Of a stretch of 64,000 nucleotides of DNA, positions 23,833 to 33,089 are shown piece by piece. Both the position numbers and the translations under genes were made by a program. Source of the stretch: Actinomadura rupiterrae. Its GTDB lineage: Bacteria; Actinomycetota; Actinomycetes; Streptosporangiales; Streptosporangiaceae. The notes below the pieces were generated by a model, which made no database searches, was not told the DNA's origin, and saw only the letters and a program-made list of their open reading frames with translations. The stretch covers positions 62,001 to 126,000 of the forward strand of contig NZ_JAMZEA010000005.1 in the NCBI RefSeq assembly GCF_024172125.1. Direction: 5' to 3'. How positions within the stretch are numbered: position 1 is the stretch's first letter; each line of letters opens with the position of its first letter.

Positions 23833-25002
23833 TCAGCCCTCGGGGTAGCGGGATGTCCACGGGAGGGGTGGGGCGCCGCCGGTGCCGGCGTCGGCGGGTG
23901 GGGCGGGGCCGAACTCCAGGGCGCAGTCGGCGGCGAGGCGGCGGACGGCGTCCGCGGCCTCCAGACGGTCGCGCCAGGGGCGGGGGAAGGCTTCGGGGCC
24001 GTGGCCGGCGCCGAGGAGGTTTCCGCAGATCATCGCCGTGGAGTCGCTGTCGCCGGAGTGGTTGACCGCGACCAGGAGGCCCAGGCCGCCTGGGCCGTTC
24101 GGTTGGGTCCAGCGTTCTGCGGCGAAGGCCGCGTAGACGCCGATTGCGAGGGCTTCTTCGCCGGTCCAGCCCGCGCCTAGGGATTCGACTTTCTCCGGTG
24201 TCGGCTCGCCCTCGGCGACCAGCGCCATGGCGGCGTCCAGGGCCCGGGTGGTCTCCTCGTGGCCGGGCTGGACGGCCAGCTCGCCGCGCGCGACGGCCAG
24301 CGCGTCCGGGAGGGCCTGCCCGCGCACGAGGCCCCAGACGGTCGCCGCGAGGACGCCGCCGGGGAGGTGGCCGCTGGGATGGCCGTGGGTGAGCGCCGCG
24401 GCGTCCCGTCCCACTAGGAACGCGGCGCGGGCCGTGGGCGTGCCGAAGCCGCAGGGCGCGGTCCGGGTGACGCCGCCGCAGCCCTTGGAGTCGTTGATCG
24501 GCTCGTCCACCGTGCCGAGCGGCCAGCCGGGCTTGCGCCTCTCGGCGGCCTTGCGGAGCGCCGCGACGAGGGTCCGTCCGGGGCTGCGGCGGGCGGTGAT
24601 CGCGGGCTCGGAGGTCAGCCATCCGCCGCTGAGCCAACCCTGATCGGGGATGGTCTCGCCCTGGCCCTGCAACCAGGACAGGTACGCCATCTGGAGCAGT
24701 CCGCCCGTCGCGCCGCCGATGCCCCGGGACCGCGCCCGCACGGACGACTGCACCAGCGCCTGCGCGGTGAGCAGCATCAGCTGCGCGTCGCCGGAGATCG
24801 ATCCGGCGGGGGCCCGCCCGTCCACGTAGTCGGTCAGGCCGGTCGCGCCGTACCGCTGCCGGATCTCCGCGAGCGACAGGCCCTCGACGGGCATGCCCAG
24901 CGCCGTCCCGATCGCGCCGCCCAGCAGGCACCCGAGCACGCGCTCCTCCGGCGGGTACGCGGCGACGAACGACATATCGGCAGGCGGCGGCGCGAACGAC
25001 AT
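23833..25002 (-). CDS. ADP-ribosylglycohydrolase (DraG-like) family protein
   Basis: About 389 residues, all-helical DraG-type fold. Metal motifs are visible at the N-terminus (GCLLGGAIGTALGMPVEGLS), mid-protein (GCGGVTRTAPCGF) and C-terminus (NHSGDSDSTAMICGNLLGA), the last being the dinuclear-metal Asp cluster. Members remove ADP-ribose from arginine or other targets. Start uncertain: ATG 25002, an upstream GTG 25008 or ATG 24975; no clear ribosome site. It ends with a Pro-rich segment. Confidence 0.82.
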   Translation of the reverse strand: MSFAPPPADMSFVAAYPPEERVLGCLLGGAIGTALGMPVEGLSLAEIRQRYGATGLTDYVDGRAPAGSISGDAQLMLLTAQALVQSSVRARSRGIGGATGGLLQMAYLSWLQGQGETIPDQGWLSGGWLTSEPAITARRSPGRTLVAALRKAAERRKPGWPLGTVDEPINDSKGCGGVTRTAPCGFGTPTARAAFLVGRDAAALTHGHPSGHLPGGVLAATVWGLVRGQALPDALAVARGELAVQPGHEETTRALDAAMALVAEGEPTPEKVESLGAGWTGEEALAIGVYAAFAAERWTQPNGPGGLGLLVAVNHSGDSDSTAMICGNLLGAGHGPEAFPRPWRDRLEAADAVRRLAADCALEFGPAPPADAGTGGAPPLPWTSRYPEG

Positions 25003-25070
25003 ACCCACAAGCTACCGGCCGGGTGGATCACGCCGCGTCCGCCCAGGTCGGACGGCGTTCCAGGGGCGGG

Positions 25071-27185
25071 TCAGTTGACGCCGGCCTCCTTCATCTCGCG
25101 GAGTTCGCGCTTGAGCTCCTTGATCTCGTCGCGGAGGCGGGCGGCGAGCTCGAACTGGAGGTCGGTGGCGGCCTGGTGCATCTGGGTGGTCATCTGCTCG
25201 ATGAGGGACTCCAGCTCGGCGCGGGGGCGCTCGCCGACCAGGTCGGCGGCGTGCCGGCCGGCCTCGCGGCGGGAGGCCAGGCCCGGGACGGGGGCCTTGC
25301 CGCGGGACTGCTGGCGGCCCGCGCCGCCGATCAGGGTCTCGGTGTCGGCGTCCTCGCGGGCGAGGGAGTCGAGGATGTCAGCGATCTTCTTGCGCAGGGC
25401 GGTCGGCTCGATGCCGTGCTCGGCGTTGTAGGCCTCCTGCTTGGCGCGGCGCCGGTTGGTCTCCTCGATGGCCCGCTGCATGGACGGCGTGACCGTGTCG
25501 GCGTACATGTGCACCTGGCCGGACACGTTGCGGGCGGCGCGGCCGATGGTCTGGATCAAGGACGTCTCGGAGCGCAGGAAGCCCTCCTTGTCCGCGTCCA
25601 GGATCGCGACCAGGGACACCTCGGGCAGGTCGAGGCCCTCGCGGAGCAGGTTGATGCCGACCAGGACGTCGAACTCGCCGGCGCGCAGCTCGCGCAGCAG
25701 CTCGATGCGGCGCAGCGTGTCGACCTCGCTGTGCAGGTACCGGACCTGGACGCCGAGTTCGAGCAGGTAGTCGGTGAGGTCCTCGGCCATCTTCTTGGTG
25801 AGGGTGGTGACCAGGACCCGCTCGTCCTTCTCGGTGCGCAGCCGGATCTCGTGCACCAGGTCGTCGATCTGGCCCTTGGTCGGCTTGACGATCACCTCGG
25901 GGTCGACCAGCCCGGTCGGGCGGATGACCTGCTCGACCACGTCGCCCTTGGCGCGGCCCAGCTCGTACGAGCCGGGAGTCGCCGACAGGTAGACGGTCTG
26001 GCCGATGCGCTCCAGGAACTCCTCCCACTTCAGCGGGCGGTTGTCCATCGCGGACGGCAGGCGGAAGCCGTGCTCGACCAGCATCCGCTTGCGGGACGCG
26101 TCGCCCTCGTACATCGCGCCGATCTGCGGGACGGTCTGGTGCGACTCGTCGATGACCAGCAGGAAGTCCTCGGGGAAGAAGTCGAGCAGCGTGTTGGGGG
26201 CGGTGCCGGCCTCGCGGCCGTCGATGTGCCGCGAGTAGTTCTCGATGCCGGAGCAGGTGCCGACCTGGCGCATCATCTCGATGTCGTAGGTGGTGCGCAT
26301 GCGCAGCCGCTGCGCCTCCAGCAGCTTGCCCTGCCGCTCCATGTCGGCGAGGGTGCCCTCCAGCTCGGCCTCGATCGCGCCGATCGCGCGCTCCATGCGC
26401 TCGGGGCCGGCGACGTAGTGCGAGGCGGGGAAGACGTAGACCTCGTCGTCCTCGGTGAGGACCTCGCCGGTGAGCGGGTGCAGCGTGGCGAGCTTCTCGA
26501 TCTCGTCGCCGAACATCTCGATCCGGACGGCGAGCTCCTCGTACTGCGGGATGATCTCGATCGTGTCGCCGCGGACGCGGAAGGTGCCGCGGGTGAACGC
26601 CAGGTCGTTGCGGCTGTACTGCATCTCGACCAGGCGGCGGAGCAGGTCGTCCCGCTCGATCTGCTGGCCGACCTTCAGCCGCGCCATGCGGTCGACGTAC
26701 TCCTGCGGGGTGCCGAGGCCGTAGATGCAGGACACGGACGCGACGACCACGGTGTCGCGGCGGGTGAGCAGGGAGTTGGTCGCCGAGTGCCGCAGCCGGT
26801 CGACCTCGTCGTTGATCGACGAGTCCTTCTCGATGTAGGTGTCGGTCTGCGGGATGTACGCCTCGGGCTGGTAGTAGTCGTAGTACGAGACGAAGTACTC
26901 GACCGCGTTGTTCGGCATCATCTCGCGCAGCTCGTTGGCGAACTGGGCGGCGAGCGTCTTGTTCGGCTGCATGACCAGGACGGGGCGCTGGAGCTTCTCC
27001 ACCAGCCAGGCGACCGTGGCGGTCTTGCCGGTGCCGGTGGCGCCGAGCAGCACCGTGTCCTTGTCGCCGCGCGAGACCCGCTCGGTCAGCTGGGCGATGG
27101 CCTGCGGCTGGTCGCCGGACGGCGTCATGTCGCTGACGACCTCGAACGGCGCTACCCTGCGCTGCAGGTCGGTGACCGGTCGCAT
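25071..27185 (-). CDS. uvrB: Excinuclease ABC subunit B
   Basis: Damage-verifying helicase-like subunit of nucleotide excision repair, acting with UvrA and UvrC. 704 residues. Walker A is GATGTGKT near residue 38; the beta-hairpin region has YYDYYQPEAYIPQTDTY; helicase motifs VIDESHQT, SATPG and GRAARN follow, and the C-terminal UVR domain (about 655-700) ends in LRDEIKELKRELREMKEAG. ATG 27185 follows GGGAGAGG. No LexA-type box could be recognised in the 133 bp upstream. Confidence 0.98.
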   Translation of the reverse strand: MRPVTDLQRRVAPFEVVSDMTPSGDQPQAIAQLTERVSRGDKDTVLLGATGTGKTATVAWLVEKLQRPVLVMQPNKTLAAQFANELREMMPNNAVEYFVSYYDYYQPEAYIPQTDTYIEKDSSINDEVDRLRHSATNSLLTRRDTVVVASVSCIYGLGTPQEYVDRMARLKVGQQIERDDLLRRLVEMQYSRNDLAFTRGTFRVRGDTIEIIPQYEELAVRIEMFGDEIEKLATLHPLTGEVLTEDDEVYVFPASHYVAGPERMERAIGAIEAELEGTLADMERQGKLLEAQRLRMRTTYDIEMMRQVGTCSGIENYSRHIDGREAGTAPNTLLDFFPEDFLLVIDESHQTVPQIGAMYEGDASRKRMLVEHGFRLPSAMDNRPLKWEEFLERIGQTVYLSATPGSYELGRAKGDVVEQVIRPTGLVDPEVIVKPTKGQIDDLVHEIRLRTEKDERVLVTTLTKKMAEDLTDYLLELGVQVRYLHSEVDTLRRIELLRELRAGEFDVLVGINLLREGLDLPEVSLVAILDADKEGFLRSETSLIQTIGRAARNVSGQVHMYADTVTPSMQRAIEETNRRRAKQEAYNAEHGIEPTALRKKIADILDSLAREDADTETLIGGAGRQQSRGKAPVPGLASRREAGRHAADLVGERPRAELESLIEQMTTQMHQAATDLQFELAARLRDEIKELKRELREMKEAGVN

Positions 27186-27318
27186 CTGGCCTCTCCCAAG
27201 TGATCTTCCGAGGACCGGGCGTGGTTCCGTCCCGGTCGACCCACTCTACGTACCGCCTACGACAAACTCCGACGCCGCCTTATTTCCCCAGGTCAGAGGG
27301 GCAGAATCGGCGCCAGGC

Positions 27319-28476
27319 TCACGAAGTCGGGACGGGGAGGCGGGCGCGGACGGCGAAACCGCCGTCCCGGCTGGGCCCGGCCTCGAAGTGGCCGCCGAGC
27401 GCGACGACCCGCTCGCGCAGCCCGACCAGGCCGTTCCCGCCGCTCGGCAGGCCGTGCTCGGCCGCGCCCTCGGGGGCGGGCCGGTTGACGACGGTGACCT
27501 CCACGGCGTCCGGCGGGAGGCGCACGTCCACCCGCGTGGCGGCGCCACCCGCGTGCTTGTGCACGTTGGTCAGGGCCTCCTGGACGATCCGGTACACCGT
27601 CCGGGAGATCGCCGACGGCATCGGCCGCTCCTCGCCGAGGACGACCAGGTCCACCAGCAGCCCGGCCGCGCCGGACTGGCCGACCAGGCTGCGGACGTCG
27701 TCCAGGGTGGGCGCGGTGGCCAGCTCGTCCTCGCCCTGCCGCAGCACGCCGATCACCTGCCGCAGCTCCTCCAGCGCCTGCCGGCCCATGTCGCCGATCA
27801 CGGTCGCGGTCTGCACGGCCCGGTCGGGGTCGCGGGCGGCGACGGCCTTCAAAGCCCCGGCGTGGACGACCATGACGCTGACCCGGTTGGCGACCACGTC
27901 GTGCATCTCGCGGGCGATCCGGGTGCGCTCCTCGGAGCGGGCGCGCTCGGCGAGCAGGTGCTGCTCGCGCTCCAGCCGGGACGCGCGCTCCTGGAGGGAC
28001 GCGAGCAGTTGCTTCCGCGCGCCCATGTACATGCCGAGGATCACCGGGAACGAGGTGAACAGCAGCCCGAACGTGGCGCTCGCGGCGAACGAGCCGCTGT
28101 CCCCGTTCGGCGACGGGACGACCAGGAACAGCACGTAGCTGGTCGCGGCGATCGCGACGGCCGTCCAGCGGGACGCGGCGTAGGCGCCCAGCGAGTACAG
28201 CGCGATCAGCCCGCTGATCGGGCCGCCGCCCGCCGCGGTGCCGATGATCAGGGCGAACAGGGCCAGGTGGACGGGGTAGCGGCGGCGGAAGACCAGGGCC
28301 AGCCCGATCACCGAGCAGAGCGAGGCCACGACGTAGTTCGGCAGCCAGAACTTCGACGAGGTCCCGGCCCACATGATCGCGAAGTCGCCGACGGCGGCCC
28401 CGACCGCCAGCGAGACGTCCAGGAGGCGGGACCGCCGCGTCGGCCACGACTCCGTCCACCACCCCCGCAGGTCCAT
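27319..28476 (-). CDS. DesK/NarL-type sensor histidine kinase (orphan)
   Basis: 385 residues. Several hydrophobic segments lie in about 20-165, then a coiled linker, then a HisKA_3 domain with the phospho-accepting His in IAREMHDVVANRVS (about 205-218), and an HATPase domain with EALTNVHKHAGG and GNGLVGLRERV. Such kinases normally phosphorylate a LuxR/NarL-type regulator, but none is adjacent, so its partner is elsewhere. It is a separate unit from uvrB, with a 133-bp gap. Confidence 0.88.
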   Translation of the reverse strand: MDLRGWWTESWPTRRSRLLDVSLAVGAAVGDFAIMWAGTSSKFWLPNYVVASLCSVIGLALVFRRRYPVHLALFALIIGTAAGGGPISGLIALYSLGAYAASRWTAVAIAATSYVLFLVVPSPNGDSGSFAASATFGLLFTSFPVILGMYMGARKQLLASLQERASRLEREQHLLAERARSEERTRIAREMHDVVANRVSVMVVHAGALKAVAARDPDRAVQTATVIGDMGRQALEELRQVIGVLRQGEDELATAPTLDDVRSLVGQSGAAGLLVDLVVLGEERPMPSAISRTVYRIVQEALTNVHKHAGGAATRVDVRLPPDAVEVTVVNRPAPEGAAEHGLPSGGNGLVGLRERVVALGGHFEAGPSRDGGFAVRARLPVPTS

Positions 28477-28541
28477 GGGGCCGAGCCTATAGCCAGCGGC
28501 CGGGAAGATCCGCTGGTCTGTTCGATCTCCCCGCCCGGGCG

Positions 28542-29303
28542 TTACAAATCACCCACGAACCCCAGGAGCGCGACCGTCGCGTCGTCGGACGGCTTCGTCC
28601 TCGGCCAGCGGACGGCGTGCGGATCGGTGGCCTCGACCTCGCGCGTGCGCGCGACGAGCGCTTCCGGACCGTCCTTCTGGACGATGCGCGCGAGCCCCGT
28701 CCAGTCGGTTTCGCCGAACATGTCGGCCAGCCGGGTCGCGCCGTCGGTGAGGAGCAGGACGCTCCGGAGGTCGGCGAGCGGGACGGTCCCGGTGATCGCG
28801 TACTCGGCGATGCGCGGATCGGCGGACGCGTAGGCCACGCCGCCGGTGATCTCCTGTATGCCGTCCGGGCCGTCCAGGAGCAGGGTGGAGTCGGCCAGCA
28901 CCAGGTAGTCGAGCAGGTCGCCGCGCACCCGCGCCGCCAGGACGGTCGCGGCGGGCGAGTTCGGATGCGCCAGGTCGCAGGTCGCCTGGTGGGACGCCGC
29001 GACGTCGGAGATCGCCCCGGCCAGCCTCGCCACCAGCGGCCGGTTCCCGGGCCGGTGCCTGCCTTCGGGCGGCCCGACGGGCGGGCCCGCCGGCGGGGTG
29101 TCGCCCAGGCCGTCCAAGATCCGGGCGAGAAGCCGCGTGCCGAGCGAACGGGCATACCAGGCCGTACCGTGCACGCAGCCCAGCTCGGTGCCGAGCGGCA
29201 GCCCGCAGCCGTCCAGCACGACCACCGCGCCGGGAGCGGCCGCCACGAAATCCTCGTTGCGCCGCTCGGGACTGCCTTGATCGGTGGTCCAGGTGACCCG
29301 CAT
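28542..29303 (-). CDS. PP2C-like protein phosphatase domain protein
   Basis: 253 residues. The N-terminus WTTDQGSPERRNEDFV resembles the first PP2C metal motif, VVVLDGCG the second, and LLLTDGATRL the third (Asp-Gly). Members dephosphorylate Ser/Thr proteins with Mn or Mg. The insertion at about residues 60-90 is Pro/Gly-rich. Start ATG at 29303. Located between coaE and the sensor kinase, but a functional link is unproven. Confidence 0.7.
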   Translation of the reverse strand: MRVTWTTDQGSPERRNEDFVAAAPGAVVVLDGCGLPLGTELGCVHGTAWYARSLGTRLLARILDGLGDTPPAGPPVGPPEGRHRPGNRPLVARLAGAISDVAASHQATCDLAHPNSPAATVLAARVRGDLLDYLVLADSTLLLDGPDGIQEITGGVAYASADPRIAEYAITGTVPLADLRSVLLLTDGATRLADMFGETDWTGLARIVQKDGPEALVARTREVEATDPHAVRWPRTKPSDDATVALLGFVGDL

Positions 29304-29355
29304 CGCGTCCTCGCAGGGGGTTTCGGTCCGCCGCCGCAGCCCGGCGGCTCGGGGG

Positions 29356-29958
29356 TCAGGCGGCGGGGGCCCGGCGGGTGAGGTCGGACCAGATCTCGGC
29401 GACCTGGGCGTCCAGGTCGCCGAGGGAGCCGGAGTTGTCGATCACGTGGTGGGCGATGGCGCGGCGCTCCTCGCGGGACGCCTGCGCCGCGATCCGGGCG
29501 CGGGCGGCCTCCTCGGTCATGCCGCGCCGGGTGGTGAGGCGGTCGAGCTGCAGCTCCACCGGCGCGTCCACAACGATCACGACGTCGTACATGTCCGCGA
29601 GCTTGTTCTCGGTGAGCAGCGGGACGTCGTAGACGACGATCGCGTCCTCGGGCGCGGCGTCCATAAGCTCCTGCATCCGCTCCCCCACCAGCGGGTGGAC
29701 GATCGCGTTCAGCGCCGCGAGCCGCTCCGGGTCGGCGAACACGATCTGGCCGACCTTCTCGCGGTCCATGGCGCCGTCCGGGAGCAGCACCCCGTCGCCG
29801 AACTCGGCGACGACGGCGGCCAGCCCGGGCGTGCCGGGCTCGACGACCTCCCGCGCGATCCGGTCCGCGTCGATGACCACGGCGCCACGCGCGGCGAGCC
29901 GCCGCGACACCTCGCTCTTACCCGCACCGATCCCGCCGGTGAGTCCCACTTTCAGCAC
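29356..29958 (-). CDS. coaE: Dephospho-CoA kinase
   Basis: Phosphorylates the 3'-hydroxyl of dephospho-CoA, the last step of CoA synthesis. 200 residues. The P-loop is GLTGGIGAGKSEVSRRL (6-22), followed by DADRIAREVVEPGTPG, VHPLVGERM and the lid region DRLTTRRGMTEEAARARIAAQ. A complete, standard bacterial CoaE (some mycobacterial CoaE proteins carry an extra C-terminal UPF0157 domain, absent here). Confidence 0.97.
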   Translation of the reverse strand: MLKVGLTGGIGAGKSEVSRRLAARGAVVIDADRIAREVVEPGTPGLAAVVAEFGDGVLLPDGAMDREKVGQIVFADPERLAALNAIVHPLVGERMQELMDAAPEDAIVVYDVPLLTENKLADMYDVVIVVDAPVELQLDRLTTRRGMTEEAARARIAAQASREERRAIAHHVIDNSGSLGDLDAQVAEIWSDLTRRAPAA

Positions 29959-29989
29959 CCGCCGAGCCTACCGGCCCGCCCCCGGCCCC

Positions 29990-30200
29990 GCCCCGGCCCA
30001 CCGCGCCTTCCGGCCACCCCGGGCCCGCCTCAGCCCACCGAGCCCATCAGCCCACCCCCGGCCCAGCGCGCCGAGCCCATCAGCCCGCCCTCCGCCCTGC
30101 CTCAGCCCACCGAGCCGGATCAGGCCGCCCTCGGGCCCGGCCGGGCCAGCCGGCCCGGCTCCGGGCCCAGCCCAATGCGCCGGGCCTGTCGGAGCCGTCC
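29990..30200. repeat. Degenerate repeats upstream of coaE / 3' of GNAT
   Basis: CAGCCCACCGAGCCCATCAG and GCGCCGAGCCCATCAGCCC variants recur about five times over 200 bp. The array ends about 15 bp from the GNAT stop at 30213. No gene is seen in this gap. Confidence 0.6.
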
Positions 30201-30212
30201 TGTTGCGGGGTG

Positions 30213-30719
30213 TCAGGCGGGGTCGGGGGCCGGGTGGTCGGCCGGTTGCAGGGCCTTGCGCATGTGGACGAAGGTGAGGTGGGCGGCGACGCGTTCGCGG
30301 TGGGTCTCGCTGTAGCCCAGGCTGCGGTAGAGGCGGAGGCTGGCCTCGCTCAGATGCCCGGTGAACAGGACGCAGGCGGTCGCGCGGCCGGAGACCTCGG
30401 CCTCCAGGGCGTCCAGCAGGAGCCGGCCGACGGCGGTGTCCTGCTGGTCGGGGGCGACGGCGAGGCGTCCGACCAGGCAGGTGTGGTCGCTGAACTGGGC
30501 GCGGACGAACCCGACGATCCGGCCGTCCAGGACGGCCTTGAGCACCACCACCCCGCCGGTCAGCGCCTTGTGCACCTGCTCCAGCGACTCCACCAGCGGC
30601 GGGATGAACGGGTCGCCGTACAGCTGCGCCTCGGCGACGTAGGCGGCGCGCTGGACGGTGAAGATCTCCCCCGCGTCCTCGGGCGCGGCCCGGCCGATCC
30701 GGGCCTCCACAGTGCTCAT
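30213..30719 (-). CDS. GNAT-family N-acetyltransferase
   Basis: 168 residues. N-terminus ARIGRAAPEDAGEIFTVQRAA; acetyl-CoA site VGRLAVAPDQQDTAVGRLLL (about 86-105), where the usual Gly-x-Gly is partly replaced; late block SEASLRLYRSLGYSE. The acceptor is unknown. ATG 30719. The neighbour coaE makes CoA, but nothing ties the two functionally. Confidence 0.82.
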   Translation of the reverse strand: MSTVEARIGRAAPEDAGEIFTVQRAAYVAEAQLYGDPFIPPLVESLEQVHKALTGGVVVLKAVLDGRIVGFVRAQFSDHTCLVGRLAVAPDQQDTAVGRLLLDALEAEVSGRATACVLFTGHLSEASLRLYRSLGYSETHRERVAAHLTFVHMRKALQPADHPAPDPA

Positions 30720-30798
30720 GAGGGCACCCTAACGGCGCGCGGCGCCCCCGTCCCGGAGTGCGGACCGGCCGGGACGGGACGCTCCGTGTCCGTCCTGG

Positions 30799-32769
30799 TC
30801 AGCCGCCGACGCGGACGGTGACCGCGACCGGATAGTGGCCGGACCCGGCCGGGGCGACCTGGTAGCCGGAGAAGGTGAGGTCGTCGGTGCCGAAGATCCA
30901 GTCGAGCCGGTCGCCGCCGGAGGTGGTCGGCGAGGCGTCCCCGCCGACCGCGGCGCTGCGCAGGCCGGTGCCGTCGGTCATCCGCTCGACCTCCTCGGAG
31001 CCGGGACCGGCGTTGAAGTCGCCGCCGACGATCGTGCGCGGCCCGCCGCCCCAGGCGCGCAGCAGCGCCGAGACCTCGCGGAGCCGCTCGGAGCCCTGGT
31101 CGCCGCCGTTCTCCAGGTGCGTGGACCACACGTCCAGGCTGGACGGGCCGACCTTCAGCTTCGCCCACACGTACCCGCGGATCTGCGACCAGTCGCCGCG
31201 CGGCATCCGGCCGATGCCGGACCGCTCCACCGGCAGCGAGGTCAGGATCGCGTTGCCGAACTGGCCGTCCGCGGCCGGGCCCCACAGCAGCTTCATGCCG
31301 AGCCGCCGGGACAGCCACACGCCCACGTCGGTGGTGCCGGACAGCAGCGAGCCGCGGCCCGCCTCCTGGAGCAGGATCACGTCGGCGCGGCGGGCCTCCA
31401 GCGTCCGCGCGACGGCCTCGGGGTCGAGCCGTCCGTGCCGGTCGACCGCGTCGTGGATGTTGTAGCTGACCACCCGCACCTGCCCCCCGGCGGGCGCGGC
31501 CTTCGCATCGCGGGACGGCGCGGCCAGGCTGAACACCAGGGTGCCGAGCAGCAGGACCAGCGCCGCGGCGCCGGCGGTCAGGGCGCGCTGCGGGGCGCGC
31601 GCGGGCAGCGGGCCGCCGCGCGCGGCGGTGATCGCGGCGAGCGCGCCGAGCAGGATCCCGGCCAGGCCGGGCAGCGCGTTGTTCGGGAACGGCAGCGGCT
31701 CCAGCGCGCTGACCTGGTAGGAGATCAGGATGACGCCGACCAGCAGGCCGCCGAGCGCGGCGCCGACGTCGATCCGCCAGACCGCGCCGCCGCGTCCGGC
31801 GCGGCGCAGCGGGGCCCGGGACGCGACGGCCAGCAGCCACGCGGCGAGCACCTGCCCGACGATCACGACGGGCACGACCTCGATGCCGGCGACCGCGTAG
31901 GTCCCGGCGATCGCGCCCGCGCCGACGCCCAGGACCGTCCCGCCGAGCACCGCGACACCGCCCGGCACCGCGCGCACGGCCAGCCCGGACGCCAGGAACG
32001 CCAGCGCCAGGCCCTGCCCGACGACGACGATCACGTGCGCGGTGGTCAGCGACCGCCAGCCGGACGACGCGACGAACGCGGGGCTGGACAGCACCAGCAC
32101 CTGCAGCGCCATGAACGGCCCGAACGCCGCCGCGCCCAGCGCGTCCCGCCAGGACACGCCCGGTGCCTCGACCGCACCGGACGCCAGCTCGCGGTACAGC
32201 GCGAGCGCGCCGAGCGCGACGAACACCAGGCACACCAGCCACGGACCGATCCCGGACCGCCACACCGGGTCCCACGTCGCGAACGCGACCCGGACGGCGG
32301 TGTCGACCGACAGGCCCGCGACGGCGGCGGTGGCGAACCCGACGCCGGACAGCCCGCGCGCGCCCTCGTACAGGGCGGTCACGGCGAGCGTCCCGACCGC
32401 GACGCCGACCAGCGCGAGCCACGTCTGCGGGGTGATCGCCTGCGCGAGCAGCCGGACGAGCAGCAGCGCGCCCACCCCGGCCGCGAGCAGCCCGCTCGGC
32501 CCGGCGACCCGCCGCACCAGCGGCGCGAGGAACCCGGCGAGGAAGACCGCCAGCACGACCGGCGCGGCCACGCCCGCGCCCGCGTCGTCGGCGAAGTGGT
32601 TGAGCTGCGGCAGCGCGAACCGGAGGGTCTGCGCGAGGACGGCGGTGGTGACGCCGATCAGCGCGAGCCGGGCCGGGCCCTGCGGGACCATGGACGGCCC
32701 CCGCGCGGCGCCTCCGGCGCGGCGTCCTTCGGTGGTGCCTGCAGTGGTCGAGGCGTCTGTGCTGGCCAA
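30799..32769 (-). CDS. Polytopic membrane protein with C-terminal endonuclease/exonuclease/phosphatase domain
   Basis: 656 residues. About 11 membrane segments occupy residues 30-400, followed by an EEP (DNase I-like) domain at about 415-656 with VVSYNIHDAVDRHG, VILLQEAG, WSTHLENGG, VGGDFNAGPGSEE and GSGHYPVAVTV. The catalytic Asn, Glu, Asp and His positions are all present. The topology would place the phosphatase/nuclease domain on one side of the membrane; phospholipid headgroups or extracellular nucleic acid are possible substrates. The start is probably TTG 32769 (GGGAG upstream); ATG 32691 is an alternative. Confidence 0.8.
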   Translation of the reverse strand: MASTDASTTAGTTEGRRAGGAARGPSMVPQGPARLALIGVTTAVLAQTLRFALPQLNHFADDAGAGVAAPVVLAVFLAGFLAPLVRRVAGPSGLLAAGVGALLLVRLLAQAITPQTWLALVGVAVGTLAVTALYEGARGLSGVGFATAAVAGLSVDTAVRVAFATWDPVWRSGIGPWLVCLVFVALGALALYRELASGAVEAPGVSWRDALGAAAFGPFMALQVLVLSSPAFVASSGWRSLTTAHVIVVVGQGLALAFLASGLAVRAVPGGVAVLGGTVLGVGAGAIAGTYAVAGIEVVPVVIVGQVLAAWLLAVASRAPLRRAGRGGAVWRIDVGAALGGLLVGVILISYQVSALEPLPFPNNALPGLAGILLGALAAITAARGGPLPARAPQRALTAGAAALVLLLGTLVFSLAAPSRDAKAAPAGGQVRVVSYNIHDAVDRHGRLDPEAVARTLEARRADVILLQEAGRGSLLSGTTDVGVWLSRRLGMKLLWGPAADGQFGNAILTSLPVERSGIGRMPRGDWSQIRGYVWAKLKVGPSSLDVWSTHLENGGDQGSERLREVSALLRAWGGGPRTIVGGDFNAGPGSEEVERMTDGTGLRSAAVGGDASPTTSGGDRLDWIFGTDDLTFSGYQVAPAGSGHYPVAVTVRVGG

Positions 32770-32997
32770 TGGAACAGATGCTCCCGGGGGACGAGCCGGA
32801 CGTGACGGGCGTTTTCGGGTTCAGCGGGCGGGAGGGCGCGCGGTCCGCGCGGCCGGGCGGGCGGCTCCGCCGTCCCCTCCCGGAGACGACCAGTGTCCCA
32901 GACACCCCCGCCCCTTCGCGACGCGACACCCGCACCGCCGCAGCAAAGCACCATAACCGACACCCCACCCCAACCCGCCACCGACCAACGACCAACG
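32770..32997 (-). other. Gap upstream of the EEP gene
   Basis: No gene. Pro/Arg-rich frames here are artefacts of composition. It should contain the promoter of the EEP gene and is bounded at 32998 by the rpsA terminator. Confidence 0.4.
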
Positions 32998-33043
32998 AAA
33001 AAGCCGCGGCCGGAGCGTCCCGTGGGGGACGTTCCGGCCGCGG
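32998..33043 (-). terminator. Rho-independent terminator of rpsA
   Basis: On the minus strand an 18-bp stem (CCGCGGCCGGA-CGTCCC type, one mismatch) with a 4-base loop is followed directly by TTTTT and CGTTGG. It begins about 45 bases after the rpsA stop. This is one of the few canonical hairpin-plus-T-run terminators in the window. Confidence 0.85.
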
Positions 33044-33089
33044 TTCAGGCGGTCACCGGGGGCCGCTGGGGCCCCGGGCGGTCAGCGGG

